Assembly (NCBI RefSeq): GCF_000422205.1
Contig: NZ_ATHV01000002.1
Span: 62,001 to 126,000, forward strand
From: Desulfovibrio sp. X2
Lineage (GTDB): Bacteria > Desulfobacterota > Desulfovibrionia > Desulfovibrionales > Desulfovibrionaceae
Direction: 5' to 3'
Length of the DNA stretch: 64,000 nucleotides
The notes under the pieces are model-generated. The model was not told the DNA's origin, ran no database searches, and worked only from the letters and a program-made list of their open reading frames with translations. Below are positions 34,293 through 42,665 of the stretch, piece by piece (the stretch's first letter is position 1; each line of letters opens with the position of its first letter). The translations under genes were made by a program, and so were the position numbers.

Positions 34293-35163
34293 CAAGCCGA
34301 GCTTCAGCCAGAGGCATCCGTTCCTCTTCGGCTTCACGATGATTCTGGCGGCCGTGGTCCTCCTTACGGGGGCCATGGCCGCCTTTCGTCATTACATCGG
34401 CGGCAAGGCGCTCCTGCCGCCCGCGCAGCGCTTCGCCATGGTGCGCATAGACGGACTCATCTCGGACTCCGAGAAGATCACGGAGTTCATCGACACCATC
34501 AAGCGCGACGACACCATCAAGGGCGTCATCATCCGCATCGACTCGCCCGGCGGCGTGGTGGCCCCGAGCCAGGAAATCTTCCACGCCGTGCAGAAGCTGG
34601 CCAAGGTCAAGCCGGTGATCGCCTCCATGGCCGCCGTGGCCGCCAGCGGCGGCTACTACGTGGCCTGCGGCGCGCCGACCATCGTGGCCAACCCCGGCAC
34701 CCTCACGGGCAGCATCGGCGTGCTCTTCGAGACCGGCAACGTCGTCGGGCTCATGGAGAAGCTCGGCATCAAGCACGAGCTCATCGTCAGCGGCAAGTAC
34801 AAGGGCGCGGGCTCTCCCTTCGAGCCCCTGACCGACGAGCAGCGCGACTACCTCCAGGCCCTGGTCCTGAACATCCACCAGCAGTTCGTGAACGACGTGG
34901 CCGAGGCCCGCAAGCTGCCGCGCGAGAAGGTCGAGGCCCTGGCCCAGGGGCAGGCCTTCACCGGCCAGCAGGCCCTGGCCAACGGCCTCGTGGACAGCCT
35001 GGGCGGCCTGGACGACGCCGTGGACCTGCTCAAGGCGCGCACCGGCCTCACCGGCCAGCAGGTGCCCATGCTCGAAGGGCCGCAGAAGGAGCGCGCGGGC
35101 TTTTTGCGCGAGCTCCTCTCCGAGCTCGTCACGGACGTGAGCGGCAAGCTGCTCCTGCAATAG
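34273..35163 (+). CDS. sppA: signal peptide peptidase SppA (short form)
   Basis: 296 residues, the half-length bacterial SppA or Sohb-like form. One N-terminal helix (FLFGFTMILAAVVLLTGAMAAF) anchors it, with the protease outside. Family motifs are VIIRIDSPGGVVAPSQEI, the nucleophile Ser in MAAVAASGGYYVACGA, TLTGSIGVL, and the general-base Lys in VSGKYKGAGSPFEPLT. It degrades cleaved signal peptides in the membrane. It starts within the last codons of rpsA, so the two are coupled, and a terminator follows. Confidence 0.95.
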   Translation: MTESKSNKPSFSQRHPFLFGFTMILAAVVLLTGAMAAFRHYIGGKALLPPAQRFAMVRIDGLISDSEKITEFIDTIKRDDTIKGVIIRIDSPGGVVAPSQEIFHAVQKLAKVKPVIASMAAVAASGGYYVACGAPTIVANPGTLTGSIGVLFETGNVVGLMEKLGIKHELIVSGKYKGAGSPFEPLTDEQRDYLQALVLNIHQQFVNDVAEARKLPREKVEALAQGQAFTGQQALANGLVDSLGGLDDAVDLLKARTGLTGQQVPMLEGPQKERAGFLRELLSELVTDVSGKLLLQ

Positions 35164-35199
35164 ACCGATCCGGCCCCACCGGGCCTGCCATATATGATG

Positions 35200-35243
35200 A
35201 AGCGGGCCGGGATTCCCTTGCAAAATCCCGGCCCGCTTCTTTT
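35200..35243 (+). terminator. intrinsic terminator of rpsA-sppA
   Basis: A perfect 15-base-pair stem (35200-35214 with 35224-35238), a 9-base loop and then CTTTT. It may also serve the convergent LysR gene, whose stop is 18 bases away. Confidence 0.9.
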
Positions 35244-35261
35244 GCGTTCGTGCGGGCCGCC

Positions 35262-36161
35262 CTACCCCTCCACCTCCCCGAAGAGCGCCGTCGCCGCCTC
35301 GGCGAAGGCCTTGGCCGCAGCGGTGAGCGGGCGCTCGGCGCTGCGCGCCAGGAGCAGCGGCACGGACAGCGGTCCGTGCGCCCACGGCAGGCGCGCGAGG
35401 CGCCCCTCGGCCACCTCGCGTTCCACGGTGAAGTCCGGGAGCACGGCCACGCCCTGCCCGGCCATGACGCAGCCCTTGACGATCTCCATGCTGCCGCACT
35501 CCACCACGGAGAGCGGCTCCACGCCCTCCTCGCTCAGGGCCTGCTCGATGGTGCCGCGCGCGCTCCAGACCTTGGGCGTGAGGATGAGCTGCACCCCCGC
35601 GAGGTCCTGCGGTCCGACTTCGGACAGCCCGGCCGGGAACGATCCGGGCGGGACCACCACGGACAGCGGCAGGCGGCAGAGCATCCGCATGTGCACGCCG
35701 GACGCGGCGAAGGGTTCGCTGAGGATCAGGGCCAGGTCCGTGATCCCGTAGCACAGGTCGCGCGTCAGGCCGTGGCGGGAATGGGTGGCGAAGGAGAGGC
35801 GCGTGCGCGGGAAGCGTTCCCTGAATCCGGCCAGCAGCCCGGGCAGGAAGCGGCTGCCCAGGCTCTCGGAGATGCGCACGGAGAGTTCCAGATCCGTGGT
35901 ATCGCCCCCGGCCAGCATCCGCCTCGCCTCGCCTTCCAGGTCCACGATGCGCCGCGCGTGGCCGAGCAGCCTGCGGCCGTGGTCCGTGAGCTCCACGCGG
36001 CGGCCGGAGCGGACGAACAGGGGCGCACCGGCCGCCTCCTCCAGGGCCTTGATCTGGCCGGTCACGGTGGAGGGGGCGCAGTTGAGCTCGGCGGCCGCCT
36101 TGCGGAACGAGAGCCCGGCGGCCACGGCCAGGAAGGTCTTCAGGAGGTGGATGTCGAGCAT
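35262..36161 (-). CDS. LysR family transcriptional regulator
   Basis: 299 residues, the standard length. The helix-turn-helix is MLDIHLLKTFLAVAAGLSFRKAAAELNCAPSTVTGQIKALEEAAGAPLF; the periplasmic-binding-like effector domain spans about 90-295. It diverges from an AhpD-like gene and a TauE-like exporter gene, which are its likely targets. The effector cannot be predicted. A symmetric site lies 13 bases before its start. Confidence 0.93.
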   Translation of the reverse strand: MLDIHLLKTFLAVAAGLSFRKAAAELNCAPSTVTGQIKALEEAAGAPLFVRSGRRVELTDHGRRLLGHARRIVDLEGEARRMLAGGDTTDLELSVRISESLGSRFLPGLLAGFRERFPRTRLSFATHSRHGLTRDLCYGITDLALILSEPFAASGVHMRMLCRLPLSVVVPPGSFPAGLSEVGPQDLAGVQLILTPKVWSARGTIEQALSEEGVEPLSVVECGSMEIVKGCVMAGQGVAVLPDFTVEREVAEGRLARLPWAHGPLSVPLLLARSAERPLTAAAKAFAEAATALFGEVEG

Positions 36162-36173
36162 CGTTCGGATTCC

Positions 36174-36190
36174 TTGAACTCACCGTTCAA
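36174..36190. promoter_or_regulatory. LysR-type operator candidate
   Basis: TTGAAC-N5-GTTCAA is a perfect interrupted dyad containing the T-N11-A pattern of LysR binding sites. It sits in the 127-base divergent gap next to the regulator start, where autorepression and activation of the facing gene usually occur. Confidence 0.55.
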
Positions 36191-36288
36191 ATATTATCGT
36201 TTGCCTTCACATCCGGCAGCGCATAACCCACGAATAAAGAGTCTTTCACGATCCCGCAACGTTCGGGACAACCGAATGGAGAGACATC

Positions 36289-36666
36289 ATGTCCGCGACT
36301 GCTGAACTGACCCGACAGAGGAAGAGGGCCCACAAGCGCCTGCTCGACATGCGCTCCCCGGTCTATGCGGCCTTTCTGCAGATGGAAAAGGCGACCTACT
36401 CCGACGGCGCGCTCGCGAAGATGAGCAAGGAACTGATCGCCGTGGGCATCTCCGTGGTCCTGGACTGCCGCTCCTGCATGCAGTGGCACGTGGAGCAGGC
36501 CGCTGCCGCTGGGGCGGACGCCCGCCAGGTGCTCGAGGCCGTGGAGGTGGGCATCGAGATGGGCGGGGGACCGGCCACGGTTTCGGCGCGTTTCGCGCTG
36601 GAGGTCATGGCCGAGGTCTTCGGCCCCGGGATATTCGAGCGGGACGCCCCGCGGGGGGAAGGCTGA
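36289..36666 (+). CDS. AhpD/carboxymuconolactone-decarboxylase-like protein
   Basis: 125 residues of the CMD fold with the redox motif CRSCMQWH (CxxCxxxH) that AhpD-like alkylhydroperoxidases use as cysteine pair and proton relay. The rest (SKELIAVGISVVLDC before, AAAGADARQVLEAVEVGIEMGGGPA after) is typical of the family. GGAGAG precedes ATG 36289. Cotranscription with the TauE-like gene one base downstream and divergence from LysR suggest an inducible stress or sulfur-compound response; this is inference. Confidence 0.87.
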   Translation: MSATAELTRQRKRAHKRLLDMRSPVYAAFLQMEKATYSDGALAKMSKELIAVGISVVLDCRSCMQWHVEQAAAAGADARQVLEAVEVGIEMGGGPATVSARFALEVMAEVFGPGIFERDAPRGEG

Positions 36667-36667
36667 G

Positions 36668-37414
36668 GTGACTGCCGCAGGCGTCCTGACGCTCGGGCTG
36701 GCCTCGGGGCTCGCGGGCTTCACCCAGGGGTTCGGCGGGTTCGGCTCAACGCTGGTGGCCCTGCCGCTGCTCGGCATGGTCTTCGGCATGCGCGCAGCCG
36801 TGCCCCTCGGCTGTCTCATGGCCCTGACCCTGAACGTCTTCCTGGCCACCCGGCACCGCAGCCACGTGCGCCGTCCGGCGCTCCTCCTGCTGCTCGCCGC
36901 GGCCCTGCCGGGCATGGCGCTCGGCGCCGCGCTCATCGGCCACCTGCCCGAGGCGCTGCTGAAGAGCCTGCTCGGCGCCGCGCTGCTGCTCCTGGCCGGA
37001 CAGTCCCTGCGCACGGGGCTGCCCGCGACGCCTGCGGGCACGGGCTGGGCCGCGGCGGCCGGGTTCGTCTCCGGGTGCCTCGGCATGTGCATCGGGGTCA
37101 ACGGCCCGCCGGTGATCGCCTGGACCGCGCGCCAGCCCTGGCCGCGCGAGGCGCTGAAGGCCACGCTGACCACGTACTTCCTCCTGGCGGGCATCGGCAT
37201 CGTGGGCACCCAGGCCCTCTCGGGCCTCGTCACGCGGCCGGTCCTCGGCCTCTACGCGGCCGCCCTGGCGCCGCTCCTCGGCGGGCTGTGGGCGGGCGAA
37301 TTCTGCTGCGGCAAGCTCGACGACCAGACCTTCCGCCGCATCGTCCTCCTGCTCGTCGGCGCCATGGGCGCGCTGCTCCTCTGCCAGGCCGGGGCCGGAC
37401 TCCTCGCGCGCTGA
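36668..37414 (+). CDS. TauE/SafE family anion permease
   Basis: 248 residues with about seven or eight hydrophobic helices and the repeated family signature (GLASGLAGFTQGFGGFGSTLVALPLL near the start, AAAGFVSGCLGMCIGVNGPPVIAW in the second half). Members move sulfite, sulfoacetate or other small organic anions. The start is GTG, one base after the preceding stop with GGCTGAG close upstream, so it is coupled to the AhpD-like gene. The specific substrate is unknown. Confidence 0.87.
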   Translation: MTAAGVLTLGLASGLAGFTQGFGGFGSTLVALPLLGMVFGMRAAVPLGCLMALTLNVFLATRHRSHVRRPALLLLLAAALPGMALGAALIGHLPEALLKSLLGAALLLLAGQSLRTGLPATPAGTGWAAAAGFVSGCLGMCIGVNGPPVIAWTARQPWPREALKATLTTYFLLAGIGIVGTQALSGLVTRPVLGLYAAALAPLLGGLWAGEFCCGKLDDQTFRRIVLLLVGAMGALLLCQAGAGLLAR

Positions 37415-37494
37415 GCGGGGCCGCGCAGACGGCGCGCCCGCCCTCCTCTTCACGACAAGATTGCGCCGCATCACGCCGCCGGGCGCGGACTCGC

Positions 37495-37528
37495 ACCCGC
37501 GTCCGGCGTACGGACCGGGTCTTTTTTT
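37495..37528 (+). terminator. intrinsic terminator after the TauE-like gene
   Basis: ACCCG-C-GTCCG (37495-37505) pairs with CGGACCGGGT (37511-37520), with one bulged C and a GCGTA loop; seven T follow at 37522-37528. Confidence 0.8.
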
Positions 37529-37810
37529 GTCGCAAAGGGACTTCCCTGGTGAGGGAAAGTAAAGAATGGTGGATGGATGGGAAGGGCCTCGCCCTTGCAT
37601 CCAAGGCCCCGTCCCCTCGCCCTGAAACGCCCGAACCGACTTGTCTTCCGTCGTTTCCCGAACGATTCGCACCGGGTTGGCCCGGGGTAGCCCGGGTTCG
37701 CGAAGACGTTCTCGGCGGCCGCTCCCGCACACGGCAGGGGCCGAAAGAGCGCGGAAACCACGGGAACGCCTCCTTCCCCGGACCGGCCCGCGCGACGCGA
37801 ACCTCGCTCC

Positions 37811-37826
37811 TGGCACTGATCCTGCT
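37811..37826 (+). promoter_or_regulatory. sigma-54-like promoter of the receiver-TPR gene
   Basis: TGGCACTGATCCTGCT keeps the invariant GG and GC at the correct distance and differs from TGGCACG-N4-TTGCW at two positions. The predicted transcript start is about 35 bases before ATG 37872. Confidence 0.6.
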
Positions 37827-37871
37827 ATCCATGACGCGTGGAGGAGTTTTTTGCCGCCAAGGAGTGAGCAC

Positions 37872-39029
37872 ATGGCACGCAGGATCGGGACGGTACTCAT
37901 CGGCACGGGCCACGAGGGACACGGCCGCACAGACCGGCACATGGCCGCGCGCGCGGGCGCCACGCAAGTGGTCTCGCTGGACAGCGGCGAGGCGGTGCTG
38001 GCGCATCTGGCCAAGCACGGCGCGGATCTCGTGCTGTGCGACAGCCGCCTGGCGGACATGTCGGGCGTGGAGCTGGTGCGCCTGCTGCGCTCGGACCCGC
38101 GCTTCGCGGGCGTGCCCGTGGTCATGGCGGCACGCGAGTCCTCCCGCCTCGACATCCTGGACGCCATCGGCGCGGGCTGCCACGGTTACGTGGTCCGGCC
38201 CTACTCGCAGGAGGCCCTTGCGCGGCAGATGCGGCTCGCGGTGCGCAACGCGCGCACGCCGGACGTCTCGGCCATGCTCCTGGCCCGGGCGAGGGCCATG
38301 CGCTCGGCTGCCGCGGCTTCGCGCCGCGCGGTCAGGGAGGGAGCCGAAGGCGCCCTGGTGCCGCTGGACGCCGGGGCCGCGGCCCGGGCCGCCACCCCGG
38401 CGAGCCTCGCGCGCGCGGCGCTCGAGTCCGGCATGGGACACCTCGTCGCGGGGCGGTACAACTCGGCCATCGCGGCCTTTCACAAGGCGCTGGGAATCAA
38501 CGCGGCCTCGGCCGAGGCCTACGAGGGGCTCGGCAGGGCATGGCTCGGCAAGGGGCGGCGGGACAAATATACCGAGTACATGGACAAGGCGGCGCGCTGC
38601 CTGGCCGAACAGGACAGGTTCCTGGACGTGCGCTCGCTGCTCAGCGAGGTGCTGAAACAGGGCGGCCGCATCGCCAACCCCTACTACGAGCTCGGCAAGC
38701 TGCTCTGGGAGCGCGAGGACCAGCCCGAGGCGGTGCTGGCCTGGCGCAAGGCCGCGCGGCTCACGCCGGACAGCCGTCCGGTGGTCACCTGCCTCGCGCG
38801 GGCGTACTGCATCCTGGGACAGGAGGACAGGGCCGAGGCCGTTCTGGCCGAGGCGAAGAATTTCATTCCGGACGTCGGGGACGTGGCCGAGCTGACCTGC
38901 TCGCTGCCCGCCACCGTGCCGCCGCCCGCCGTGGTGGAGGTCAACCTCCACTCCTGGCTCAGGCTGGTGGTGGAGCCGGTCAAGCGCGTCATGGCCCACT
39001 TCCGCCCCGCACCCGAACGGGCTGCGTAG
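37872..39029 (+). CDS. degenerate receiver domain fused to TPR repeats
   Basis: 385 residues. The first 120 have a receiver fold with the phospho-acceptor region intact (DLVLCDSRLADMSG). The acidic metal-binding pair is missing (VLIGTGHEGHG instead of VLxVDDxx), and the switch Lys is Arg (HGYVVRPYS), so phosphorylation is doubtful. A 60-residue Ala-rich linker precedes TPR-like repeats (ALESGMGHLVAGRYNSAIAAFHKALGINAASAEAYEGLGRAWLGKG, NPYYELGKLLWEREDQPEAVLAWRKAARLTPDSRPVVTCLARAYCILGQEDRAEAVLAEA). It is probably a protein-interaction hub of a signalling system. RBS AAGGAG precedes ATG 37872. Confidence 0.83.
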   Translation: MARRIGTVLIGTGHEGHGRTDRHMAARAGATQVVSLDSGEAVLAHLAKHGADLVLCDSRLADMSGVELVRLLRSDPRFAGVPVVMAARESSRLDILDAIGAGCHGYVVRPYSQEALARQMRLAVRNARTPDVSAMLLARARAMRSAAAASRRAVREGAEGALVPLDAGAAARAATPASLARAALESGMGHLVAGRYNSAIAAFHKALGINAASAEAYEGLGRAWLGKGRRDKYTEYMDKAARCLAEQDRFLDVRSLLSEVLKQGGRIANPYYELGKLLWEREDQPEAVLAWRKAARLTPDSRPVVTCLARAYCILGQEDRAEAVLAEAKNFIPDVGDVAELTCSLPATVPPPAVVEVNLHSWLRLVVEPVKRVMAHFRPAPERAA

Positions 39030-39059
39030 GCTCCCCCCCCGCCCCGCCCTCCCTCCTCT

Positions 39060-39183
39060 CAGGCCGCTCAAACGGCCTCAGATGCAAGGAGCCAAAAAAG
39101 TTCAGGCCCGACGCGTAGTTCACCTACGCGAGGGCTTGAACTTTTTGCAGCGACGCCGCAGATGAGGCCGTTTCAGCGGCCTG
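39060..39183. repeat. large nested palindrome between convergent genes, bidirectional terminator
   Basis: The outer arms (39060-39084 and about 39159-39183) are inverted copies of a CAGGCCGCT...CCTCAGATG sequence with one or two mismatches. An inner inverted repeat (39094-39146) reads AAAAAAGTTCAGGCCC, then CGCGTA, and back through TACGCG to GGGCTTGAACTTTTT. The A-run on one side and T-run on the other make the inner hairpin a terminator in both directions. The right outer arm contains the stop codon of the NHL-repeat gene. Confidence 0.8.
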
Positions 39184-40522
39184 ATGAGAAGAGGGTGAGA
39201 GTGCCCGCCTGGCCCCCGGTATTGGCCGCGCGCAGGGCGTGGTTGAAGCAGTCGGCCACGAAAATCGTCCGGCCCATGCCCGCGAGGCCCAGGGGCGAGA
39301 AGAAGCGGGGCCGCGAACCGTCCACGTAGCCCCTCCCCTTGCCCGCGAGGGGCAGCACGCCTCCGGAGGCGACGTCCAGGCGGCGCAGGGCGTTGGCCGC
39401 GACCTCGCAGGCGCACAGCACGCCCTCCTGCGCCAGGAAGGCCAGCCCGCCGGGGCCGCGCACGGGCCGCTGCATGGCGGGCCTGCCCACGGCCATGTCC
39501 GTTGCTCCGCCCATGGGCTCGCACCAGCCGAGCCCCCCGTCCGCTCCGATCCACCACAGCCTGGTCCCGTCGCAGGCCAGGGCCAGGGGCTCCCCGGTCT
39601 CGACCAGGGTCTCGTGCCTGCCCGTTGCGGGGTCGATGCGCACGATGCGGTCCTCGAGCGGCAGGGCGGCGCACAGGACGGTGCCGCACACGGCCACGTC
39701 CCAGGGCAGGCGCAGCCCCGCGGCCACGGTGCGCACGCTCCCTTCGGCCGGGTCCACGGCACGCACGGCGTGGTTCAGGGTATCGGCCACGTAGAGCACG
39801 TCGCCCGCGGGCGAGAGGGAGAGGCCGCGCGGGGAGTCGAAGCGGGCCTCGGCCAGGAGGCCGTCCGCCAGGCCGCGCTGTCCGCCCGCGACCCATTCGA
39901 CCTCGGCGAGGGGCTCCTCGCCCGGGATCCGCGCGGCGATGACGCGGTGCGCGCCGGTGTCGGCGACGAAGACGCGGCCGCCGCGCGCCTCCACGGCCTC
40001 GGGGAAGTGCAGGACGTCGTCGTGGCGCAGCTCTTCCTCGGGCGCGAGGGGGAAAGGGGACCGGTGCAGGAGGCCGCCCGCGAGCCAGGGCTTGAAGAGC
40101 TCGGCCAGGGCCAGGCGGTCGGGCATGGGGCCGCGCCAGGAGAGGCCGCGCGCCTCGCCCGCAGAGGAGGGGCCGAAGAGCAGCAGCTCGCCGCGCCCAA
40201 GGCCGCCCACGGCCTCGCGCAGGCGCCCCGAGGAGTCGTCGGCCACGGGCCAGGGCACGGCGAAACGGCGCAGCGACTTGCGCACGTGCTCGCGTTCCGC
40301 CTCCTCGGGCAGGCGCGGCACCAGAAGGCCCACGGGCACGAGGCCCGGCCCCAGGCAGTCGGCCAGGTCGTTCAGCATGCGCCAGGCGAGGAGCCCGGCG
40401 GGATCGAAGGCGAAGGCCAGCACGGCCACGGCGCGCCCGGCAAGGTCGTCCCCGGATGGCGGGCGGCCGGAAAAATTGTACCAGACGGCCTCGTCCCAGG
40501 CCGAGCGCAGGGCCTCGTTCAT
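39173..40522 (-). CDS. NHL-repeat beta-propeller protein (NHLRC2-like, lacking redox Cys pair)
   Basis: 449 residues. The first 100 have a thioredoxin-like pattern (AVAVLAFAFDPAGLLAWRMLNDLADCLGPGLVPVGLLVP) without a CxxC. The remainder is a six-bladed NHL propeller, with repeats such as FDSPRGLSLSPAGDVLYVADTLNHAVRAVDP, VFVADTGAHRVIAARI and FFSPLGLAGMGRTIFVADCFNHALRA. NHLRC2-type proteins pair these folds, but the role in bacteria is unclear. It starts with an ATGA overlap on the GNAT stop and ends the six-gene minus-strand operon. Confidence 0.82.
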   Translation of the reverse strand: MNEALRSAWDEAVWYNFSGRPPSGDDLAGRAVAVLAFAFDPAGLLAWRMLNDLADCLGPGLVPVGLLVPRLPEEAEREHVRKSLRRFAVPWPVADDSSGRLREAVGGLGRGELLLFGPSSAGEARGLSWRGPMPDRLALAELFKPWLAGGLLHRSPFPLAPEEELRHDDVLHFPEAVEARGGRVFVADTGAHRVIAARIPGEEPLAEVEWVAGGQRGLADGLLAEARFDSPRGLSLSPAGDVLYVADTLNHAVRAVDPAEGSVRTVAAGLRLPWDVAVCGTVLCAALPLEDRIVRIDPATGRHETLVETGEPLALACDGTRLWWIGADGGLGWCEPMGGATDMAVGRPAMQRPVRGPGGLAFLAQEGVLCACEVAANALRRLDVASGGVLPLAGKGRGYVDGSRPRFFSPLGLAGMGRTIFVADCFNHALRAANTGGQAGTLTLFSSGR

Positions 40523-40986
40523 TTCCTCTCCCCCTGCCCGCGCAGCGGCTTGCCCAGAAAGACGAGGTCCGCGACCTCGAAGCCGAGGCGTTCGTAGAAT
40601 CCCACGACCTGCTCGTTGGAGCGCCGCACCAGAAGGTTGATCTTCGGGCAGCCGAGGGCGCGCAGGGCCGCCTCGGCATGGGCCACCACGGCCCGGCCGA
40701 TGCCCCGGCCCCGCAGGGCGGGGTCCACGGCCAGATAGTTGAGCCAGCCCCGGTGCCCCTCGTAGCCCGCCATGCAGGTGGCCACCACGCGGGTACGCCC
40801 GTTCCCGTCCTCCGCCTCGGCCACGAAGAAGAGCTCGGGCTGGAAGGCGAGCTTGAGGGCGATGTCGCGGCGGGGGTCGTTGTGCGGGACGAGGAGGCCG
40901 CACTCGCCCCACAGGGCGACCACGGCCTCCTCGTCCCCGGAATCGTAGGGCCTGACGCGCACGGCGTCCTCGGGAGCGCTCGTCAT
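40519..40986 (-). CDS. GNAT acetyltransferase, YpeA-like
   Basis: 155 residues. VRPYDSGDEEAVVALWGECGLLVPHNDPRRDI at the start and WLNYLAVDPALRGRGIGRAVVAHAEAALRALGCPKINLLVRRSNEQVVGFYERLGFE match the YpeA-type GNAT family, including the R/Q-x-x-G-x-G/A acetyl-CoA loop. It lies between an acyl-CoA synthetase gene and the NHL gene. The substrate is unknown; some GNATs acetylate and switch off acyl-CoA synthetases, which would suit the operon, but this is speculation. Confidence 0.88.
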   Translation of the reverse strand: MTSAPEDAVRVRPYDSGDEEAVVALWGECGLLVPHNDPRRDIALKLAFQPELFFVAEAEDGNGRTRVVATCMAGYEGHRGWLNYLAVDPALRGRGIGRAVVAHAEAALRALGCPKINLLVRRSNEQVVGFYERLGFEVADLVFLGKPLRGQGERK

Positions 40987-41011
40987 GTCCGGAGGCGGAA
41001 GGGGCGGGCGC

Positions 41012-42655
41012 CTAGGCGCCCTTGCCCTCGTCGCGCTCGCGGATCTCGGCGCGCTTGATCTTGCCGGAGATGGTCTTGGGCAGCTCGGCCACGTACTCGA
41101 CCACGCGCGGGTACTTGTAGGGCGCGGTGATCGACTTGACGTGATTCTGCAGCTCCTTGGTCAGGGCGTCGGACGGCTCGAAGCCCGGGGCCAGGACGAG
41201 GCTCGCCTTGACCGCCTGGCCGCGCTCGGCGTCGGGCACGCCGGTCACGGCGGCCTCGACCACGGCGGGGTGGCTGACCAGGGCGGATTCGACCTCGAAG
41301 GGCCCGATGCGGTAGCCCGAGGACTTGATGAGGTCGTCGGTGCGGCCGAGGAACCAGTAGTAGCCGTCCTCGTCCACCCAGGCCTTGTCGCCGGTGTGGT
41401 AGAAGCGGTCGTCCATGACCTTGAAGGTCTTGCCCGGCTCGTCGAGGTAGCCGGTGAACAGTCCCGTGGGCCTGCCCTTGTCGACGCGCACGCAGATCTC
41501 GCCTTCCACGCCCGGGGGGCAGGGCTTGCCGTCCTCGTCCAGGAGGGCGATCTCCCAGCCGGGCGCGGGCTTGCCGATGCTGCCCGGCTTGGGGGTCATG
41601 AACGGCAGGGTGGCCAGCTGCAGCACGGTCTCGGTCTGGCCGTAGCCCTCGTAGATGGCGAGCCCCGTGGCCTCCTTCCAGGCGTGGAAGACCGAGTCGT
41701 TCAGGAGCTCGCCCGCGGTGGTGCAGTGGCGCAGGGCCGAAAGGTCGTATTTCTTCAGGTCCTGGCGCACCAGGAAGCGGTAGACCGTGGGCGGCGCGCA
41801 GAACGAGGTCACCTCGTGCTCGGCCAGGAGCTCGAGCAGGCGGGCGGGATCGAACTTGCCGCGGAAGTCCCAGGTGAAGACCGCGGCACCGGCCATCCAC
41901 TGGCCGTAGAACTTGCCCCACACGGCCTTGCCCCAGCCGGTGTCGGCCAGCGTCAGGTGCAGGTCGGTCTCGCCCAGGTTGTGCCAGTACACGCCGGTGG
42001 TGAAGTGGCCCAGGGGATAGGTGTGGGTGTGCTCCACCATCTTGGGCATGCCGGTGGTGCCGGAGGTGAAGAAGACGAGCAGCGGATCCGAGCCGCCCAC
42101 CGGCACGGGCGGCACGAACTCGGGCGAGGCCGAGGCGCACATGGCCGTGTAGTCGGACCAGCCCGCGGGCGCGCTGCCCTCCACCTGCACCAGGCAGGCG
42201 AGGCTCGGGCAGGCGGAGCGCACGGCCTCCACGCGGTCGGCCACCGTGTTCTCCACGATGCAGCCCTTGATCTTGGCGTAGTTGATGCGGAACTCGATGT
42301 CCTTCCTGGTCAGCAGCGAGGGCGAGGGCACGGCCACCGCGCCCAGGCGGTGCAGGGCCAGCATGGCCACCCACCACTCCACGCGGCGGTAGAGGATGAG
42401 CATGACCCGGTCGCCCTTGGCGAGGCCCTTGGCGGCGAGCGCCGAGGCCAGGCGCCTGGACTCGTCCGCGAAGAAGCCGAAGTCGAACTCGCGGCGGTTT
42501 CCCGCGTCGTCCACGTGGACCATGGCCAGCTTCTCGGGCTCGATGCGGGCCATCTCGTCCAGGAAGTCCGTGGCGAAGTTGTAGTCGTCGGGCACGGGCA
42601 GGCGGAACTGCTCGCGGAATTCCTCGTAGGAGGACGGGTTGAGGCGTTCGATCAC
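41012..42655 (-). CDS. AMP-forming acyl-CoA synthetase, MACS type (second copy)
   Basis: 547 residues of the ANL superfamily, activating a carboxylate to acyl-AMP and then acyl-CoA. Motifs: P-loop FFTSGTTGMPKMVEHTH, core YEGYGQTETVLQ, YHTGDKAWVDEDGYYWFLGRTDDLIKSSGYRIGPFEVE and the C-terminal Lys in LPKTISGKIKRAEIR. Sequence style (DYNFATDFLDEMA, HTYPLGHFTTGVYWHNL) is that of medium-chain acyl-CoA synthetases, so substrates may be medium-chain, branched or aromatic acids. It follows an XRE-cupin regulator by ten bases. Confidence 0.9.
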   Translation of the reverse strand: MIERLNPSSYEEFREQFRLPVPDDYNFATDFLDEMARIEPEKLAMVHVDDAGNRREFDFGFFADESRRLASALAAKGLAKGDRVMLILYRRVEWWVAMLALHRLGAVAVPSPSLLTRKDIEFRINYAKIKGCIVENTVADRVEAVRSACPSLACLVQVEGSAPAGWSDYTAMCASASPEFVPPVPVGGSDPLLVFFTSGTTGMPKMVEHTHTYPLGHFTTGVYWHNLGETDLHLTLADTGWGKAVWGKFYGQWMAGAAVFTWDFRGKFDPARLLELLAEHEVTSFCAPPTVYRFLVRQDLKKYDLSALRHCTTAGELLNDSVFHAWKEATGLAIYEGYGQTETVLQLATLPFMTPKPGSIGKPAPGWEIALLDEDGKPCPPGVEGEICVRVDKGRPTGLFTGYLDEPGKTFKVMDDRFYHTGDKAWVDEDGYYWFLGRTDDLIKSSGYRIGPFEVESALVSHPAVVEAAVTGVPDAERGQAVKASLVLAPGFEPSDALTKELQNHVKSITAPYKYPRVVEYVAELPKTISGKIKRAEIRERDEGKGA

Positions 42656-42665
42656 GGCGGACTCC

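Larger units (their letters stand above)
37415..37871 (+). other. 457-base intergenic region, terminator then sigma-54 promoter
   Basis: No coding frame here looks real. The left part holds the terminator of the TauE-like gene. The middle has several short hairpins (CTTCCC/GGGAAAG near 37540, AAGGGC/GCCCTT near 37580) without T-runs. The right end has a sigma-54-like promoter at 37811. The middle could be leader, binding-site or small-RNA sequence; nothing specific is recognised. Confidence 0.6.

Noticed and set aside
37415-37871. A riboswitch (GEMM-type) or tRNA in the long gap
   Set aside because: Only small hairpins are present; neither conserved riboswitch cores nor a cloverleaf could be traced.
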